A stretch of DNA of 64,000 bases from Leifsonia shinshuensis (GCF_022606355.1 NZ_JAHHZQ010000002.1:372001-436000), one strand, 5' to 3'. Counted from the stretch's first letter, positions 41,377 through 51,780 are shown. Made by a program: numbers and translations. Notes: generated by a model from the letters alone, not told the origin.

Positions 41377-42726
41377 TCAGGAGGTGAGGGAGCGGGAGGA
41401 GTCCTCGGCCGGGTCGGCGGTGGGCACGACAGCGGGCTGCTCGGCGCCTGCGGCATCCGCAGTGAGCTCCGAGCGGTTACGGCCGCCGAAGAGCCGCCCG
41501 ATCAGCGATGGGCCGCCGCGCCGGTGGGAGTAGACGTCGATGCCGACCGCGATCAGCAGGACGAGGCCCTTGATGATCTGAACCTTGTCGCTGGTGACAC
41601 CGAGCAGCTGGAGGCCGTTGTTGAGCACCGCGATGACCAGACCACCGACGATGGAACCGGCGACGGTGCCGATACCGCCGGAGACAGCTGCGCCACCGAT
41701 GAACACGGCCGCGATCGCATCGAGCTCCCAGCCCAGACCGTCCTGCGGACCGGACGAGACCGAGCGGGCGACGGCGATCATGCCGGCCAGCGCGGCGAGC
41801 ACCGACATGTTCATCATCACGTAGAAGTTGACGCGCTTGATCTTCACGCCGGACAGCTCCGCCGCGTGCGAGTTGCCACCGACCGCGTAGATGTGCCGAC
41901 CGAAGATGGTGTTCCGCGTGATGAACGAATACAGGATCACCAAGACGCCGAGGATGATGCCCGACACCGGGAAGGAGGTCCCCACCCGGCCGCCCGCGAA
42001 GAGGAACGTGGCATAGACGACCACGGCGTCGAGCACGACGACCTTGAACACGCTCACCCACAGCGGCGCCTTGTCCGAGCCCATCTTCGTCTGGTTGCGG
42101 CGGGTCCGCACTTCGAGCAGGGCGATGACGACGGCGACGATCAGACCCAGCAGCAGAGTGGAGTTGTTGAATCCGGTGTCCGGGCCCCACTCGGGCAGGA
42201 AGCCGCCGCCGATGAAGGTGAAGTCGTCGGGGACCGGGATGGTGTTGGCATTGCCGATGAGCTGGTTGAGGCCGCGGAAGATCAGCATGCCGGCCAACGT
42301 GACGATGAACGCGGGGACTCCGACGTACGCGACCCACCAGCCCTGCCAGGCGCCGATGACCACACCGACGAGCAAGCCCAGCACGATGGCGACCGGCCAC
42401 GGGAAGTGCCATTCCGTCATGGACTTCGCGACGATGATGCCGACTAGGGCCGCCACCGATCCGACCGAGAGGTCGATGTGGCCGGCGATGATCACCATCA
42501 CCATGCCGATCGCCAGCACGAGCACGTAGACGTTCTGGTTGACCAGGTTGATCAGGTTCACCGACTCGAGCGTCTTGCCGCCGGTCAGGATCTCGAACAG
42601 CACGATGATGACGACGAGGGCGCCCAGGATGCCGAACTGTCGCCCAGTGGACTGGCCTCCGCCGAACATCTTGCCGAGGTCGCGGATCCCTCCGGACTTC
42701 TTCTTCTCTGCGATCTGAGTGGTCAT
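41377..42726 (-). CDS. mmsB: Multiple-monosaccharide ABC transporter permease, copy 1
   Basis: A 449-residue permease of the RbsC/AraH family with about ten helices; core motif [18 protein letters not shown] and the EAA-like loop [25 protein letters not shown]. The extra-long C-terminal tail (GRNRSELTADAAGAEQ...) is hydrophilic. Its ATG shares a base with the ATPase stop (TAATG). Copy 2 is nearly identical in the C-terminal half, including silent positions. Confidence 0.92.
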   Translation of the reverse strand: MTTQIAEKKKSGGIRDLGKMFGGGQSTGRQFGILGALVVIIVLFEILTGGKTLESVNLINLVNQNVYVLVLAIGMVMVIIAGHIDLSVGSVAALVGIIVAKSMTEWHFPWPVAIVLGLLVGVVIGAWQGWWVAYVGVPAFIVTLAGMLIFRGLNQLIGNANTIPVPDDFTFIGGGFLPEWGPDTGFNNSTLLLGLIVAVVIALLEVRTRRNQTKMGSDKAPLWVSVFKVVVLDAVVVYATFLFAGGRVGTSFPVSGIILGVLVILYSFITRNTIFGRHIYAVGGNSHAAELSGVKIKRVNFYVMMNMSVLAALAGMIAVARSVSSGPQDGLGWELDAIAAVFIGGAAVSGGIGTVAGSIVGGLVIAVLNNGLQLLGVTSDKVQIIKGLVLLIAVGIDVYSHRRGGPSLIGRLFGGRNRSELTADAAGAEQPAVVPTADPAEDSSRSLTS

Positions 42727-44288
42727 TATCGGGAACTACCCTTCGTGGCGGGGCTCTTCTTGGCGGAGGTCATGCTCTTGAGGAGCGTTTCGGGGGTGGC
42801 TTCGCTGATGGGAAGCTCGTTGGTGATCTGGCCCTCGAAGATCGTGTAGATGCGGTCCGAGATGCCGAGGAGCTCCGGCAGCTCGGAGGAGATGACGATG
42901 ACGCCCTTCCCCTGGGCCGCGAGGGCCTGGATGATGCCGTAGATCTCGTACTTGGCGCCGACGTCGATGCCGCGGGTCGGCTCGTCGAGGATGAGGATGT
43001 CGGGATCGGTGAACATCCACTTGGCCAGCACGACCTTCTGCTGGTTGCCGCCCGAGAGAGTGCTGACGCCACGGTCGACATCGGGCGTCTTGATGCGGAG
43101 GCTCGTGCGGTACTCCTCCGCGACCGCGTACTCCTTCTGGTCGTTCACGACCCCGCGCTTGGCGATCTTCTTCAGCTTCGCCGCTACGATCGACTGCTTG
43201 ATGTCGTCGAGGAGGTTCAGCCCGAGCACCTTCCGGTCCTCGCTCACGTAGGCCAAGCCGTTGTCGATGGCCTCGGAGACGTTGCGGACCTGGATCTGCT
43301 TGCCGTCTTTGTAGATCTCGCCCGAGACGAAGGTGCCGTACGACCGGCCGAACACGCTCATGGCGAGCTCGGTGCGTCCGGCGCCCATCAGGCCGGCGAA
43401 CCCGACGATCTCGCCCCGGCGGACGGTGAAACTCGAGTTCTTGACCACGAGCCGGTCGGGGATCTGCGGGTGCTGGACGACCCAGTCGCGCACCTCGAAG
43501 AAGACCTCGCCGATCTCGGGCGTGCGCTCGGGGAACCGGCTCTCGAGGGTCCGGCCCACCATCCCGCGGATGATGCGGTCCTCGTCCACCCCGTCGCCCT
43601 TGACGTTGAGCGTCTCGATCGCACGTCCGTCGCGGATGATCGTGATCTCGTCGGAGACCTTCTCGATCTCGTTGAGCTTGTGGCTGATGATGATGGAACT
43701 GACGCCCTTGTGCTTCAGCCCGACGATCAGGTCGAGGAGGTGGGCCGACTCCGCTTCGTTGAGTGCGGCGGTGGGCTCATCGAGGATCAACAGCTTCACG
43801 TCTTTGTTCAGCGCCTTGGCGATCTCCACCAACTGCTGCTTGCCCACGCCGATGTTCTTGATCTGGGTGTCGGGGTCGTCGCTCAGGCCGACGCGAGCGA
43901 GCAGCTCGACGGCGCGACGCTTGGCGTCCCCCCAGTTGATGACGCCTCCGCGGCCGGGTTCGTTGCCGAGGAAGATGTTCTCGGTGATCGAGAGTTCCGG
44001 GATCAGCGCGAGCTCCTGGTGGATGATCACGATGCCACGCTGCTCGGACGACTTGATGTCCTTGAAGCGCATGACCTCGCCCTGGTAGACGATGTCTCCG
44101 CTATAGGTCCCGTAGGGATAGACGCCGGACAGGACCTTCATCAGCGTGGACTTGCCCGCGCCGTTCTCGCCGCAGATCGCGTGGATCTCGTTCGCGTGAA
44201 CGGTGAGGGAGACGTCCTCGAGCGCCTTCACGCCCGGGAACTCTTTCGTGATGGCGCGCATCTGCAGGATGACTGCGTTCGACGGCAT
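42726..44288 (-). CDS. mmsA: Multiple-monosaccharide ABC transporter ATPase, copy 1
   Basis: A 520-residue tandem ATPase (two ABC domains, as in RbsA/AraG). Walker A of domain 1 is GENGAGKS (40-47), Walker [12 protein letters not shown]; domain 2 has the signature LSGGNQQK and [13 protein letters not shown]. Domain 2's own P-loop (GLMGAGRTE) lacks the Lys, as is normal for this family. It is the first gene of module 1. A TTGACG/TTTACT promoter lies about 70-95 bases upstream. Confidence 0.93.
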   Translation of the reverse strand: MPSNAVILQMRAITKEFPGVKALEDVSLTVHANEIHAICGENGAGKSTLMKVLSGVYPYGTYSGDIVYQGEVMRFKDIKSSEQRGIVIIHQELALIPELSITENIFLGNEPGRGGVINWGDAKRRAVELLARVGLSDDPDTQIKNIGVGKQQLVEIAKALNKDVKLLILDEPTAALNEAESAHLLDLIVGLKHKGVSSIIISHKLNEIEKVSDEITIIRDGRAIETLNVKGDGVDEDRIIRGMVGRTLESRFPERTPEIGEVFFEVRDWVVQHPQIPDRLVVKNSSFTVRRGEIVGFAGLMGAGRTELAMSVFGRSYGTFVSGEIYKDGKQIQVRNVSEAIDNGLAYVSEDRKVLGLNLLDDIKQSIVAAKLKKIAKRGVVNDQKEYAVAEEYRTSLRIKTPDVDRGVSTLSGGNQQKVVLAKWMFTDPDILILDEPTRGIDVGAKYEIYGIIQALAAQGKGVIVISSELPELLGISDRIYTIFEGQITNELPISEATPETLLKSMTSAKKSPATKGSSR

Positions 44289-44354
44289 CGTCGCTCCTTG
44301 GTGTGATGTACATGGTGGTCTGGTGCGTGCGCGAGGTTCGAGTTGCGCCTAAGT

Positions 44355-44384
44355 AGTAAACGCTAAATTCAGTCTTGGCGTCAA
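44355..44384 (-). promoter_or_regulatory. Promoter of sugar ABC module 1
   Basis: On the minus strand, -35 TTGACG (44384-44379), 18-bp spacer and -10 TTTACT (44360-44355). The surrounding sequence is AT-rich relative to the window. No clear dyad was found, so the operator is unresolved. Confidence 0.5.
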
Positions 44385-44466
44385 ATAGTGAAGACAACGG
44401 ATGGATAACAGTCGGGCAGACCGCACGGTACACCGAGGGCGGGCAGTGGCCCACCGGAGACGGAAG

Positions 44467-44494
44467 AAGGCCGGTCCCGAGCGGGACCGGCCTT
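44467..44494 (-). terminator. Terminator of sugar ABC module 2
   Basis: AAGGCCGGTCCC and GGGACCGGCCTT with a 4-nt loop, the same 12-bp stem as at 40186-40212, 18 bases beyond the second chvE-like gene. It insulates module 1 from read-through of module 2. Confidence 0.85.
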
Positions 44495-44512
44495 GACTGC
44501 CGCGTGGTTCGA

Positions 44513-45604
44513 CTACCTGGTGAGGGGCGCCAGGAGCGGGTCGTTGGCGTACGCTTCGGCAGCGTTCTCCCTGGTCACGATGAGCGGCGTCAACAGATAG
44601 GCAGGGACGATCCGGGCTCCGTTGTCGTACGACGTGTCGTCGTTGATCTCGGGCTTCTTGCCCTGTTGGAGGTCCTTCACCATCGCGATCGCCTGGTCGA
44701 CGAGCTTGCGGGTGTCCTTGTTGATGGTCGAGAACTGCTCGCCCGCCATAATCGACTTGACCGATTGCGCTTCAGAGTCCTGGCCGGTGACGACAGGGAT
44801 CGGCTTGCCCGTGCTGCGCACCGAGGTGATGATTCCCCGGGCGAGGGTGTCGTTCGGCGAAAGCACGCCGTGGAGCTCGGTGGAGCTGTAGTTGGCCGCG
44901 AGCAGGGTGTCCATCCGGTTCTGCGCATTCTGGCCCGACCAGCCCTGCGTCGCCGTGGCCTTGATGTCGGTCTGACCGGAGACGACACGGACGGTGCCGT
45001 CGTCGATCTTCGGCTGCAGGATCTTCATGGCGCCCCGCCAGAAGACCTTGGAGTTCGCGTCGTCGGGCGACCCGGAGAACAGCTCGATGTTCCAGGGCTT
45101 CACGCCGGGGAACCGCTTGGCCAGGCCGTCCAGCAGGGACTGCCCCTGCAGCTCTCCGACCTTCTCGTTGTCATACGCGACGTAGTAGTCCACGTACTTC
45201 GAGTTGATGATGAGGCGGTCGTAGGCGATGACGACGGCGCCGGCGTCGTGCGCGGCCTTGGTCTGCGCCGTCAGCTGGCCCCCGTCGACCGAGCCGATGA
45301 TGATGACCTTCGCCCCCTTGGTGATCATCGACTGGATCTGCGACTGCTGATCCGCGACCAGGCTGGTGCCTCCCGCATATTGCACGTCGCCCGTGAATCC
45401 GGCCTTCTTGAGCCCGTCCGTGAACAGGCCGCCCGCGAGGACGAAGTTCTCGGACGTCTTGCTCGGGAGGGCGACGCCGATCGTCGCGTCCGTGGCGAAG
45501 CCGGCCTCCGTCGATGTGGAAGTGCCGGTTCTGGTGGAGCAGCCCGACAGGGCGAGCGTTGCGGCGGCGGCGATGGCCACCGTCGTGAGTGCGAGTTTGC
45601 GCAT
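44513..45604 (-). CDS. chvE: Multiple-monosaccharide ABC transporter binding lipoprotein, copy 2
   Basis: A 363-residue lipoprotein, lipobox ALSGC (Cys22), closely related to copy 1 but with changes such as RFPGVKPWN for KYPGKTKYN and an extra residue near TSLVADQQ. The changes near the sugar-binding region could alter specificity, which would explain keeping both copies. It is the last gene of module 2. Confidence 0.92.
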   Translation of the reverse strand: MRKLALTTVAIAAAATLALSGCSTRTGTSTSTEAGFATDATIGVALPSKTSENFVLAGGLFTDGLKKAGFTGDVQYAGGTSLVADQQSQIQSMITKGAKVIIIGSVDGGQLTAQTKAAHDAGAVVIAYDRLIINSKYVDYYVAYDNEKVGELQGQSLLDGLAKRFPGVKPWNIELFSGSPDDANSKVFWRGAMKILQPKIDDGTVRVVSGQTDIKATATQGWSGQNAQNRMDTLLAANYSSTELHGVLSPNDTLARGIITSVRSTGKPIPVVTGQDSEAQSVKSIMAGEQFSTINKDTRKLVDQAIAMVKDLQQGKKPEINDDTSYDNGARIVPAYLLTPLIVTRENAAEAYANDPLLAPLTR

Positions 45605-45653
45605 TCTGCAGTTCCTTCTGGTGTGCGGTGCGTCGTCGTGGACGGCGCAGGAA

Positions 45654-47000
45654 TCAGGTGGTCAGTGACCGGGAGGAGTCCTCGGCGGCCTCTGAATCGG
45701 GAACGATGGCGGGCTGCTCGGCCGGAGCGGCAGCTGCTGCCCCGGTTCGGCGACCTCCGCCCAGCAGTCGTCCGATCAAGGAGGGGCCGCCGCGGCGGTG
45801 CGAGTAGACGTCGATGCCGACCGCGATCAGCAGGACGAGGCCCTTGATGATCTGAACCTTGTCGCTGGTGACACCGAGCAGCTGGAGGCCGTTGTTCAGC
45901 ACCGCGATAACCAGACCACCGACGATGGAACCGGCGACGGTGCCGATACCGCCGGAGACGGCCGCGCCACCGATGAACACCGCGGCGATCGCATCGAGCT
46001 CCCAGCCCAGACCGTCCTGCGGACCCGAGGAGACCGAGCGCGCGACAGCGATCATGCCGGCCAGCGCGGCGAGCACCGACATGTTCATCATGACGAAGAA
46101 GTTGACGCGCTTGATCTTCACGCCCGAAAGCTCCGCCGCGTGCGCATTGCCGCCGACCGCATAGATATGCCGACCGAAGATCGTGCTGCGGGTCACGAAC
46201 GAGTACAGGATGATCAGCGCGCCGAGGATGATGCCGGAGACCGGAAACGACGTGCCGACGCGGCCGCCGCCGAACAGCAGTGTCGCGTAGATGACGACCG
46301 CGCCGAGCACGAGCACCTTGAACACACTCACCCACAGCGGGGCCTTCTCCGCACCCGTCGCGGCCTGGTTGCGACGCGCGCGGACCTCGAGCAGAGCGAT
46401 CGCCACCGCGACCACCAACCCGAGCACCAGGGTGGAGTTGTTGTAGCCCGTGTCGGGGCCCCACTCGGGCAGGAAGCCGCCGCCGATGAAGGTGAAGTCG
46501 TCGGGGACCGGGATGGTGTTGGCATTGCCGATGAGCTGGTTGAGGCCGCGGAAGATCAGCATGCCGGCCAACGTGACGATGAACGCGGGGACTCCGACGT
46601 ACGCGACCCACCAGCCCTGCCAGGCGCCGATGACCACACCGACGAGCAGGCCCAGCAGGATCGCCAGGGGCCAGGGCAGCTCCCATTCGGTCATCGAGGT
46701 GGCCACGATGATGCCCACGACGGCGGCGACCGATCCGACCGAGAGGTCGATGTGCCCGGCGATGATCACCATCACCATCCCGATCGCCAGGATCAGCACG
46801 TAAGCGTTCTGGTTGACCAGGTTGATCAGATTGACCGGGTCGAGCGTCTTGCCGCCGGTGAGGACCTGGAACAGCAGGACGATGACGACGAGGGCGCCCA
46901 GGATGCCGAACTGTCGCCCCGTCGACTGGCCTCCGCCGAACATCATTCCGAGATCGCGGATCCCTCCGGAACGCTTCGTGGCGGGTTTCTGTGTCGTCAT
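45654..47000 (-). CDS. mmsB: Multiple-monosaccharide ABC transporter permease, copy 2
   Basis: A 448-residue permease, same topology as copy 1 with [18 protein letters not shown]. Start ATG 47000 overlaps the ATPase stop (ATGA). The central segment [20 protein letters not shown] and flanks is encoded by DNA identical to copy 1 over 193 bp. It differs most in the N-terminal tail ([12 protein letters not shown]) and C-terminal tail. Confidence 0.92.
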   Translation of the reverse strand: MTTQKPATKRSGGIRDLGMMFGGGQSTGRQFGILGALVVIVLLFQVLTGGKTLDPVNLINLVNQNAYVLILAIGMVMVIIAGHIDLSVGSVAAVVGIIVATSMTEWELPWPLAILLGLLVGVVIGAWQGWWVAYVGVPAFIVTLAGMLIFRGLNQLIGNANTIPVPDDFTFIGGGFLPEWGPDTGYNNSTLVLGLVVAVAIALLEVRARRNQAATGAEKAPLWVSVFKVLVLGAVVIYATLLFGGGRVGTSFPVSGIILGALIILYSFVTRSTIFGRHIYAVGGNAHAAELSGVKIKRVNFFVMMNMSVLAALAGMIAVARSVSSGPQDGLGWELDAIAAVFIGGAAVSGGIGTVAGSIVGGLVIAVLNNGLQLLGVTSDKVQIIKGLVLLIAVGIDVYSHRRGGPSLIGRLLGGGRRTGAAAAAPAEQPAIVPDSEAAEDSSRSLTT

Positions 47001-48547
47001 TGGCTCGCTGCCTTCTTCTCGGCGGATGTCATGCTTTTCAGGAGCGTCTCGGGAGTGGCCTCCGCGCGCGGAAGCTCGTTGGTGATCTGGCCCTCGAAGA
47101 TCGTGTAGATGCGATCGGAGATCCCCAACAGCTCCGGCAGCTCGGAGGAGATGACGATGACGCCCTTCCCCTGCGCGGCCAGCTGCTGGATGATCCCGTA
47201 GATCTCGTACTTGGCGCCGACGTCGATGCCGCGGGTCGGCTCGTCGAGGATGAGGATGTCGGGATCGGTGAACATCCACTTGGCCAGCACGACCTTCTGC
47301 TGATTGCCGCCCGAGAGCGTACCGACGCCGCGATCCACGTCCGGGCTCTTGATCCGCAGGCTCGTGCGGTACTGCTCGGCGACCGTGTACTCCGCGCGAT
47401 CATCGACGACGCCGTGCGCTGCGATCTTCTTCAGCTTCGCCGCGACGATCGACTGCTTGATGTCGTCGAGGAGGTTCAGGCCGAGCACCTTGCGGTCCTC
47501 CGAGACGTACGCGAGGCCGTTGTCGATCGCCTCAGAGACGTTGCGCACCCGGATCCGGCGTCCGTCCTTGTACAACTCACCCGAGACGAAGGTGCCGTAC
47601 GACCGCCCGAACACGCTCATCGCGAGCTCGGTGCGCCCCGCGCCCATCAACCCGGCGAACCCCACGATCTCGCCCCGGCGGACGGTGAAACTCGAATTCT
47701 TCGCCACGAGCCGGTCAGGGATCTGCGGGTGCTGGACGATCCAGTCGCGCACCTCGAACAGGACCTCGCCGATGTTCGGGGTGTACTCCGGGAACCGGCT
47801 CTCGAGCGTGCGCCCGACCATCCCGCGGATGATGCGGTCTTCGTCGACGCCGTCGCCTTCGACGTTGAGCGTCTCGATGGACCGGCCGTCGCGGATGATC
47901 GTGATCTCGTCGGCCACGCGTTCGATCTCATTGAGCTTGTGGCTGATGATGATGGAACTGACGCCCTTGTGCTTCAGGCCCACGATCAGATCGAGCAGAT
48001 GCTCGGACTCCGCTTCGTTGAGTGCGGCGGTGGGCTCGTCGAGGATCAGGAGCTTGACGTCCTTGTTCAGCGCCTTGGCGATCTCCACCAGCTGCTGCTT
48101 GCCCACGCCGATGTTCTTGATCTGCGTGCCAGGGTCGTCGGCGAGCCCCACACGCGCGAGGAGTTCTGTCGCGCGCCTCTTCGCCGCACTCCAGTCGATG
48201 ACACCTGCGCGGCCCGGCTCGTTGCCGAGGAAGATGTTCTCGGTGATCGAGAGTTCCGGGATCAGCGCCAGTTCTTGATGGATGATCACGATGCCGCGCT
48301 GCTCCGACGACTTGATGTCCTTGAAACGCATGACCTCGCCCTGGAAGACGATGTCTCCCGAGTACGACCCGAAGGGGTACACCCCGGACAGGACTTTCAT
48401 CAGCGTCGATTTGCCCGCCCCGTTCTCTCCGCAGATCGCGTGGATCTCGTTCGCACGGACGGTGAGGGAGACGTCCTCGAGCGCCTTCACGCCCGGGAAC
48501 TCTTTCGTGATGGCGCGCATCTGCAGAATGACTGCGTTCGACGGCAT
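46997..48547 (-). CDS. mmsA: Multiple-monosaccharide ABC transporter ATPase, copy 2
   Basis: A 516-residue tandem ATPase with Walker A GENGAGKS (40-47), [11 protein letters not shown] and second-domain LSGGNQQK / [13 protein letters not shown], almost the same protein as copy 1. GATCAAGGAGCGACG precedes the ATG; an open reading upstream to 48772 is not coding-like. It heads module 2 and follows the ROK repressor gene on the same strand after a 178-bp gap. Confidence 0.93.
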   Translation of the reverse strand: MPSNAVILQMRAITKEFPGVKALEDVSLTVRANEIHAICGENGAGKSTLMKVLSGVYPFGSYSGDIVFQGEVMRFKDIKSSEQRGIVIIHQELALIPELSITENIFLGNEPGRAGVIDWSAAKRRATELLARVGLADDPGTQIKNIGVGKQQLVEIAKALNKDVKLLILDEPTAALNEAESEHLLDLIVGLKHKGVSSIIISHKLNEIERVADEITIIRDGRSIETLNVEGDGVDEDRIIRGMVGRTLESRFPEYTPNIGEVLFEVRDWIVQHPQIPDRLVAKNSSFTVRRGEIVGFAGLMGAGRTELAMSVFGRSYGTFVSGELYKDGRRIRVRNVSEAIDNGLAYVSEDRKVLGLNLLDDIKQSIVAAKLKKIAAHGVVDDRAEYTVAEQYRTSLRIKSPDVDRGVGTLSGGNQQKVVLAKWMFTDPDILILDEPTRGIDVGAKYEIYGIIQQLAAQGKGVIVISSELPELLGISDRIYTIFEGQITNELPRAEATPETLLKSMTSAEKKAASQ

Positions 48548-48631
48548 CGTCGCTCCTTGATCGTGATCGGGCTGAATACTGGTGTGCGTGATCGCGCCAT
48601 GCGGCGGACGCGATGTCAATGTTACCGGCAA

Positions 48632-48654
48632 ATATCGATGCTTACATATCGATG
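48632..48654. promoter_or_regulatory. Direct repeat ATATCGATG x2 upstream of module 2
   Basis: Two copies of ATATCGATG separated by five bases (14-bp period) lie between the ROK gene and the module 2 ATPase. Each contains the palindrome ATCGAT. A regulatory site is possible; no partner is known. Confidence 0.35.
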
Positions 48655-48725
48655 GAGAGAGCCGCGACGACCGTCGCCCACCTGTCGGCGGGCTGGCGAG
48701 CCGCGAGACCGGTGGGAGCGGTGCT

Positions 48726-49916
48726 CTACTCGTTGCCGGCGAGCGCGCCCTGGATGACCAGGGCCGCAGCACCGAGCGATTCCGCGCGGTCGCCGAGCGA
48801 CGAGATGCGCACAGCGGTCGTGTCGGCGATCACGGGGATGGCGTTGTGCTGGATTCCGCGCCGGATCGGATCCAGGAGCGCATCGCCGAGCCCGACCAGC
48901 GGTCCGCCGATCAGCACCAGCTCGGGATTGATGACGTTGGCGATGTTGCCGATCGCCTGGCCGATCGCGATCCCGGCATCGCTCACCACGCGGAGGACCG
49001 CGGGGTCGCGGTCCCGTCCGCGTTGCAGGATGTCCGCTGTGCTCACCGGCGCGTTCACCCGGTGTCCGAGCGTCTCGATCATCACGGTGGTCGACGCGAT
49101 CGTCTCCAGGCAGCCCCGGTTGCCGCAGCGGCAGATCACGCCCTGGTCGGTGACGGGGGTGTGTCCGAGCTCGCCCGTGATTCCGAGGAAGCCGTAGTAC
49201 GGCTGGCCGTTGAGGATCAGGCCGGCGCCGATGCCGGTGCCGATCTTGACGAAGATCAGGTTGCGCACCCCGCGATTCGCACCCCAAGTCACCTCTGCGA
49301 GCGCGCCGAGGTTCGCGTCGTTGTCCACGACGACCGGGAACCGGAACACGTCCTCGAGGTCACGGAGCCGCACGCCGACCCATTCCGGGAGGATGGCGCC
49401 CTGCAGCACGGTCCCGGTGCGCCGGTCGATCGGCCCAGGGATGCCGACCCCGACGGAGAGCACCGACTGCCGGTCGTGGGCTCCCGCGAGGAGCATGCGA
49501 TCGAGGAGCTCAGCGGCCTCCCTGACGGCCCCCGACACGTCGTAGCCGAGCGGCAGCGGCACCTCCTCCTCGGCGATCACCTCGTACCCGAGGGTGCAGA
49601 GCACGATCCTCACGTGCCGACGACCGAAGTCCACGCCGACGGCGATGTCCCCGGTGTCCGTGAGCTGCACCAGCAACGCACGCCGCCCGCTGGACGTCAC
49701 CGGCGAGGTCGCGACGACCCCCTTCATCGCCATGTCGCGGACGATGTTGGAGACAGTGGCGGTGGACAGCCCCGTCCCGCGCGCCAGCTCTGCCTGGGTC
49801 GACGGGCCGTTGGCGAGCAGGAACTCGACGAGCCGCTCCTGATTCAAGTGCCTGAGCGCACCCTGTGACCCGGGATTGCGTGCGCCACGCAGGGGAAGAC
49901 CCGGAGTGGCGGTCAT
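48726..49916 (-). CDS. ROK-family transcriptional regulator (monosaccharide transporter locus)
   Basis: A 396-residue protein: wHTH ([30 protein letters not shown]) and ROK domain with [10 protein letters not shown], the ATP-site-like [14 protein letters not shown] and the zinc site [21 protein letters not shown]. It lies directly upstream of the duplicated transporter modules on the same strand and is the natural candidate repressor. The sugar-kinase residues are largely kept, so some kinase activity cannot be excluded. Confidence 0.88.
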   Translation of the reverse strand: MTATPGLPLRGARNPGSQGALRHLNQERLVEFLLANGPSTQAELARGTGLSTATVSNIVRDMAMKGVVATSPVTSSGRRALLVQLTDTGDIAVGVDFGRRHVRIVLCTLGYEVIAEEEVPLPLGYDVSGAVREAAELLDRMLLAGAHDRQSVLSVGVGIPGPIDRRTGTVLQGAILPEWVGVRLRDLEDVFRFPVVVDNDANLGALAEVTWGANRGVRNLIFVKIGTGIGAGLILNGQPYYGFLGITGELGHTPVTDQGVICRCGNRGCLETIASTTVMIETLGHRVNAPVSTADILQRGRDRDPAVLRVVSDAGIAIGQAIGNIANVINPELVLIGGPLVGLGDALLDPIRRGIQHNAIPVIADTTAVRISSLGDRAESLGAAALVIQGALAGNE

Positions 49917-50041
49917 AGCGATAAGCGTGGATGATCACTGAGTTGTAGTCAAGTTGTGAACGTAACGGTTGGGCGCGTATTGCTTCGAGTGCGTTCAGGG
50001 TCACCCCTCCCACCGTCTGCGCCCGCTGTCACAATGGACCC

Positions 50042-50857
50042 ATGCCCATCCTGAACAAGGACATGCAGGTCTGCATCTCCCTCTCCGGCCGACCCAGCAA
50101 CCTCGGGACGCGATTCCACAACTTCCTCTACGACGAACTCGGGCTGAACTTCGTCTACAAGGCGTTCACGACGGACGACCTGGAGGGCGCGGTGCGCGGC
50201 ATCCGGGCGCTCGGTCTCCGTGGGTGCTCGGTGTCGATGCCGTTCAAGGAGGCGATCATCCCGCTCGTCGACAACCTGGAGCCGTCTGCTCTGGCGATCG
50301 AGTCGGTCAACACCGTGGTGAACGAAGACGGCCTGCTCACGGCCTCCAACACCGACTACGAAGCGGTGGCCCAGCTCCTCGACGAACACGCGGTCGACCC
50401 GACATCGCGCGTGGTCGTGCGCGGGTCCGGCGGCATGGCCAAGGCCGTGGTCGCAGCCTTCCGCGGGGCGGGTTTCGACGACCTGACGGTGCTCGCCCGC
50501 AACGAGCGGGCCGGGTCGACCCTGGCGGACAAGTACGGCTACGCCTGGGCCGCGCACGATCCCGAGCCCGATTTCGACGTGATCGTGAACGTGACACCGC
50601 TCGGCATGCGCGGGGCCGAGGAGGACGCCCTGGCGTTCGGCGGGGCTTTCGTGCATCGCGCATCGGTGGTCTTCGACGTGGTCGCCTTCCCGGCGGAGAC
50701 GCCGCTGATCGCGGCCGGCCGGGCGGCGGGCAAGCGACTCATCACCGGCGCCGAGGTCGTCGCGCTCCAGGCCGCGCGCCAGTTCGAGCGCTATACCGGC
50801 GTCGCGCTGACTCCCGAGCAGGTCGCCAGGGCGTCGGCGTTCTCTCGCGCCGAGTAG
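50042..50857 (+). CDS. Shikimate dehydrogenase-family protein
   Basis: A 271-residue protein with the AroE/YdiB fold: N-terminal substrate domain (VCISLSGRPSNLGTRFHNFLYDELGLNFVYKAF, then GCSVSMPFKEAIIPL with the catalytic-type Lys) and a Rossmann domain with RGSGGMAKAVVAAF. The SNTDYEA motif keeps the catalytic Asp. The start departs from canonical AroE (LSGRPSN instead of the usual GxPxxHSxSP), so it may be an AroE-like protein acting on a different hydroxy acid or quinate. No aro neighbours are present. Confidence 0.82.
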   Translation: MPILNKDMQVCISLSGRPSNLGTRFHNFLYDELGLNFVYKAFTTDDLEGAVRGIRALGLRGCSVSMPFKEAIIPLVDNLEPSALAIESVNTVVNEDGLLTASNTDYEAVAQLLDEHAVDPTSRVVVRGSGGMAKAVVAAFRGAGFDDLTVLARNERAGSTLADKYGYAWAAHDPEPDFDVIVNVTPLGMRGAEEDALAFGGAFVHRASVVFDVVAFPAETPLIAAGRAAGKRLITGAEVVALQAARQFERYTGVALTPEQVARASAFSRAE

Positions 50858-50876
50858 GGCGCCTCCATCGGATTTC

Positions 50877-50908
50877 TTGACCCTGCCCCCCGGGTCAGGG
50901 TTTACGCT
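50877..50908 (+). promoter_or_regulatory. MerR-type promoter/operator
   Basis: TTGACC (50877-50882) and TACGCT (50903-50908) are spaced by 20 bp, longer than normal, with a CCCTG...CAGGG dyad in the spacer. Over-long spacers with a central dyad are the hallmark of MerR-controlled promoters, and the MerR gene starts 44 bases downstream. Confidence 0.65.
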
Positions 50909-50951
50909 GGCGGCGGAGCGGCATGATCGTGCCGCCGTGGAGGTTCGTCCG

Positions 50952-51365
50952 ATGCAGATCAGCGAGCTGGCCGATCGGGCCGGCGTGACGGTGAAGGCCG
51001 TGCGCTACTACGAGCGCCTCGGACTGCTCGCACCGCACCGGCTGGCCAACGGGTACCGGGACTATGACGACGGCCAGTTGCGTGCTGCACGGGAGATCCG
51101 CGAACTCGCCGCCGTCGGCATCCCGCCGAGCAAAGCGGCACCGTTCATCGCCTGTCTCGGATCCGGCCATGCCCGCAGTGACGAGTGCCCCGCCTCCGTG
51201 GTCGCGTACACCGACGGGATCGCCGAGTTGGACGCCGCGATCGCGGCACTCGAAGCGCGTCGTGAGCAGCTCGCACGCCGACTCGCGTCGGCGACCGACG
51301 TGGTGCCGCCGTCGCCCGATCAGGGCACGGGGTGCACCGTGATCGACTCGCTCCTCGCACGCTGA
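50952..51365 (+). CDS. MerR-family transcriptional regulator
   Basis: A 137-residue protein: HTH MQISELADRAGVTVKAVRYYERLGLLAPHRLANGYRDY, then the long dimerisation helix and a C-terminus with Cys in FIACLGSG, DECP and GTGCTV. The ATG at 50952 is preceded by GGAGG eight bases upstream. The three Cys could bind a metal or sense oxidants, but the pattern does not match CueR, ZntR or SoxR exactly. It appears to control its own promoter; a downstream small membrane protein gene might be a co-regulated partner. Confidence 0.85.
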   Translation: MQISELADRAGVTVKAVRYYERLGLLAPHRLANGYRDYDDGQLRAAREIRELAAVGIPPSKAAPFIACLGSGHARSDECPASVVAYTDGIAELDAAIAALEARREQLARRLASATDVVPPSPDQGTGCTVIDSLLAR

Positions 51366-51506
51366 GTCCCCCCGCGGTCCCCCCTCGCCGGGCGGCGGTG
51401 TCATCCCTGGGGATGACCAGGTCCCGCCCACCGGCCGATGCCCCGAGTCCGCATCCCGGCTTGACTGGATGTCGTGGCCGAGGGGAAGGCCACGGAGGGG
51501 AACGAG

Positions 51507-51728
51507 ATGACCACGCTGGAGCACCGCCACCACGGGGAACTGACACGAGCGCGGGGGGCGCTCGCGTCGGTGGCGGAGAACGCCTATCTCAGGCTGTTCG
51601 CGACACTGGTCGTCCTCGCGGCCGGCGCCGCAGTCCTCGCCATCATGATCGGCTTCACGTTCGACATCGTCGTGCCGCTGATCTTCGGCGACGAGCTGCG
51701 TGCGCTGGCTGCGCTCCTCCCCCACTAG
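51507..51728 (+). CDS. Small single-pass membrane protein
   Basis: A 73-residue protein: soluble N-terminus MTTLEHRHHGELTRARGALA and one or two hydrophobic segments (about 28-60, LRLFATLVVLAAGAAVLAIMIGFTFDIVVPLIFG). GGAGGGGAACGAG precedes ATG 51507, a strong ribosome site. A GTGGCC/GGCCAC hairpin lies just upstream. Function unknown. Confidence 0.6.
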   Translation: MTTLEHRHHGELTRARGALASVAENAYLRLFATLVVLAAGAAVLAIMIGFTFDIVVPLIFGDELRALAALLPH

Positions 51729-51780
51729 GCAGGCGCGCCCACCCCTGTTCCGCCGACCCGCCGAGGCCTAGAGTCGCGGC

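Larger units (their letters stand above)
40186..48547 (-). repeat. Head-to-tail duplication of a sugar ABC transporter module
   Basis: Two units of about 4.1 kb (40186-44288 and 44467-48547) have the same order: terminator, binding protein, permease, ATPase. The DNA is patchy: by eye 42182-42374 and 46456-46648 are identical over 193 bp, and 41528-41622 and 45802-45896 over 95 bp, while other parts differ at many third positions. That pattern fits an older duplication later homogenised by gene conversion. Confidence 0.9.
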
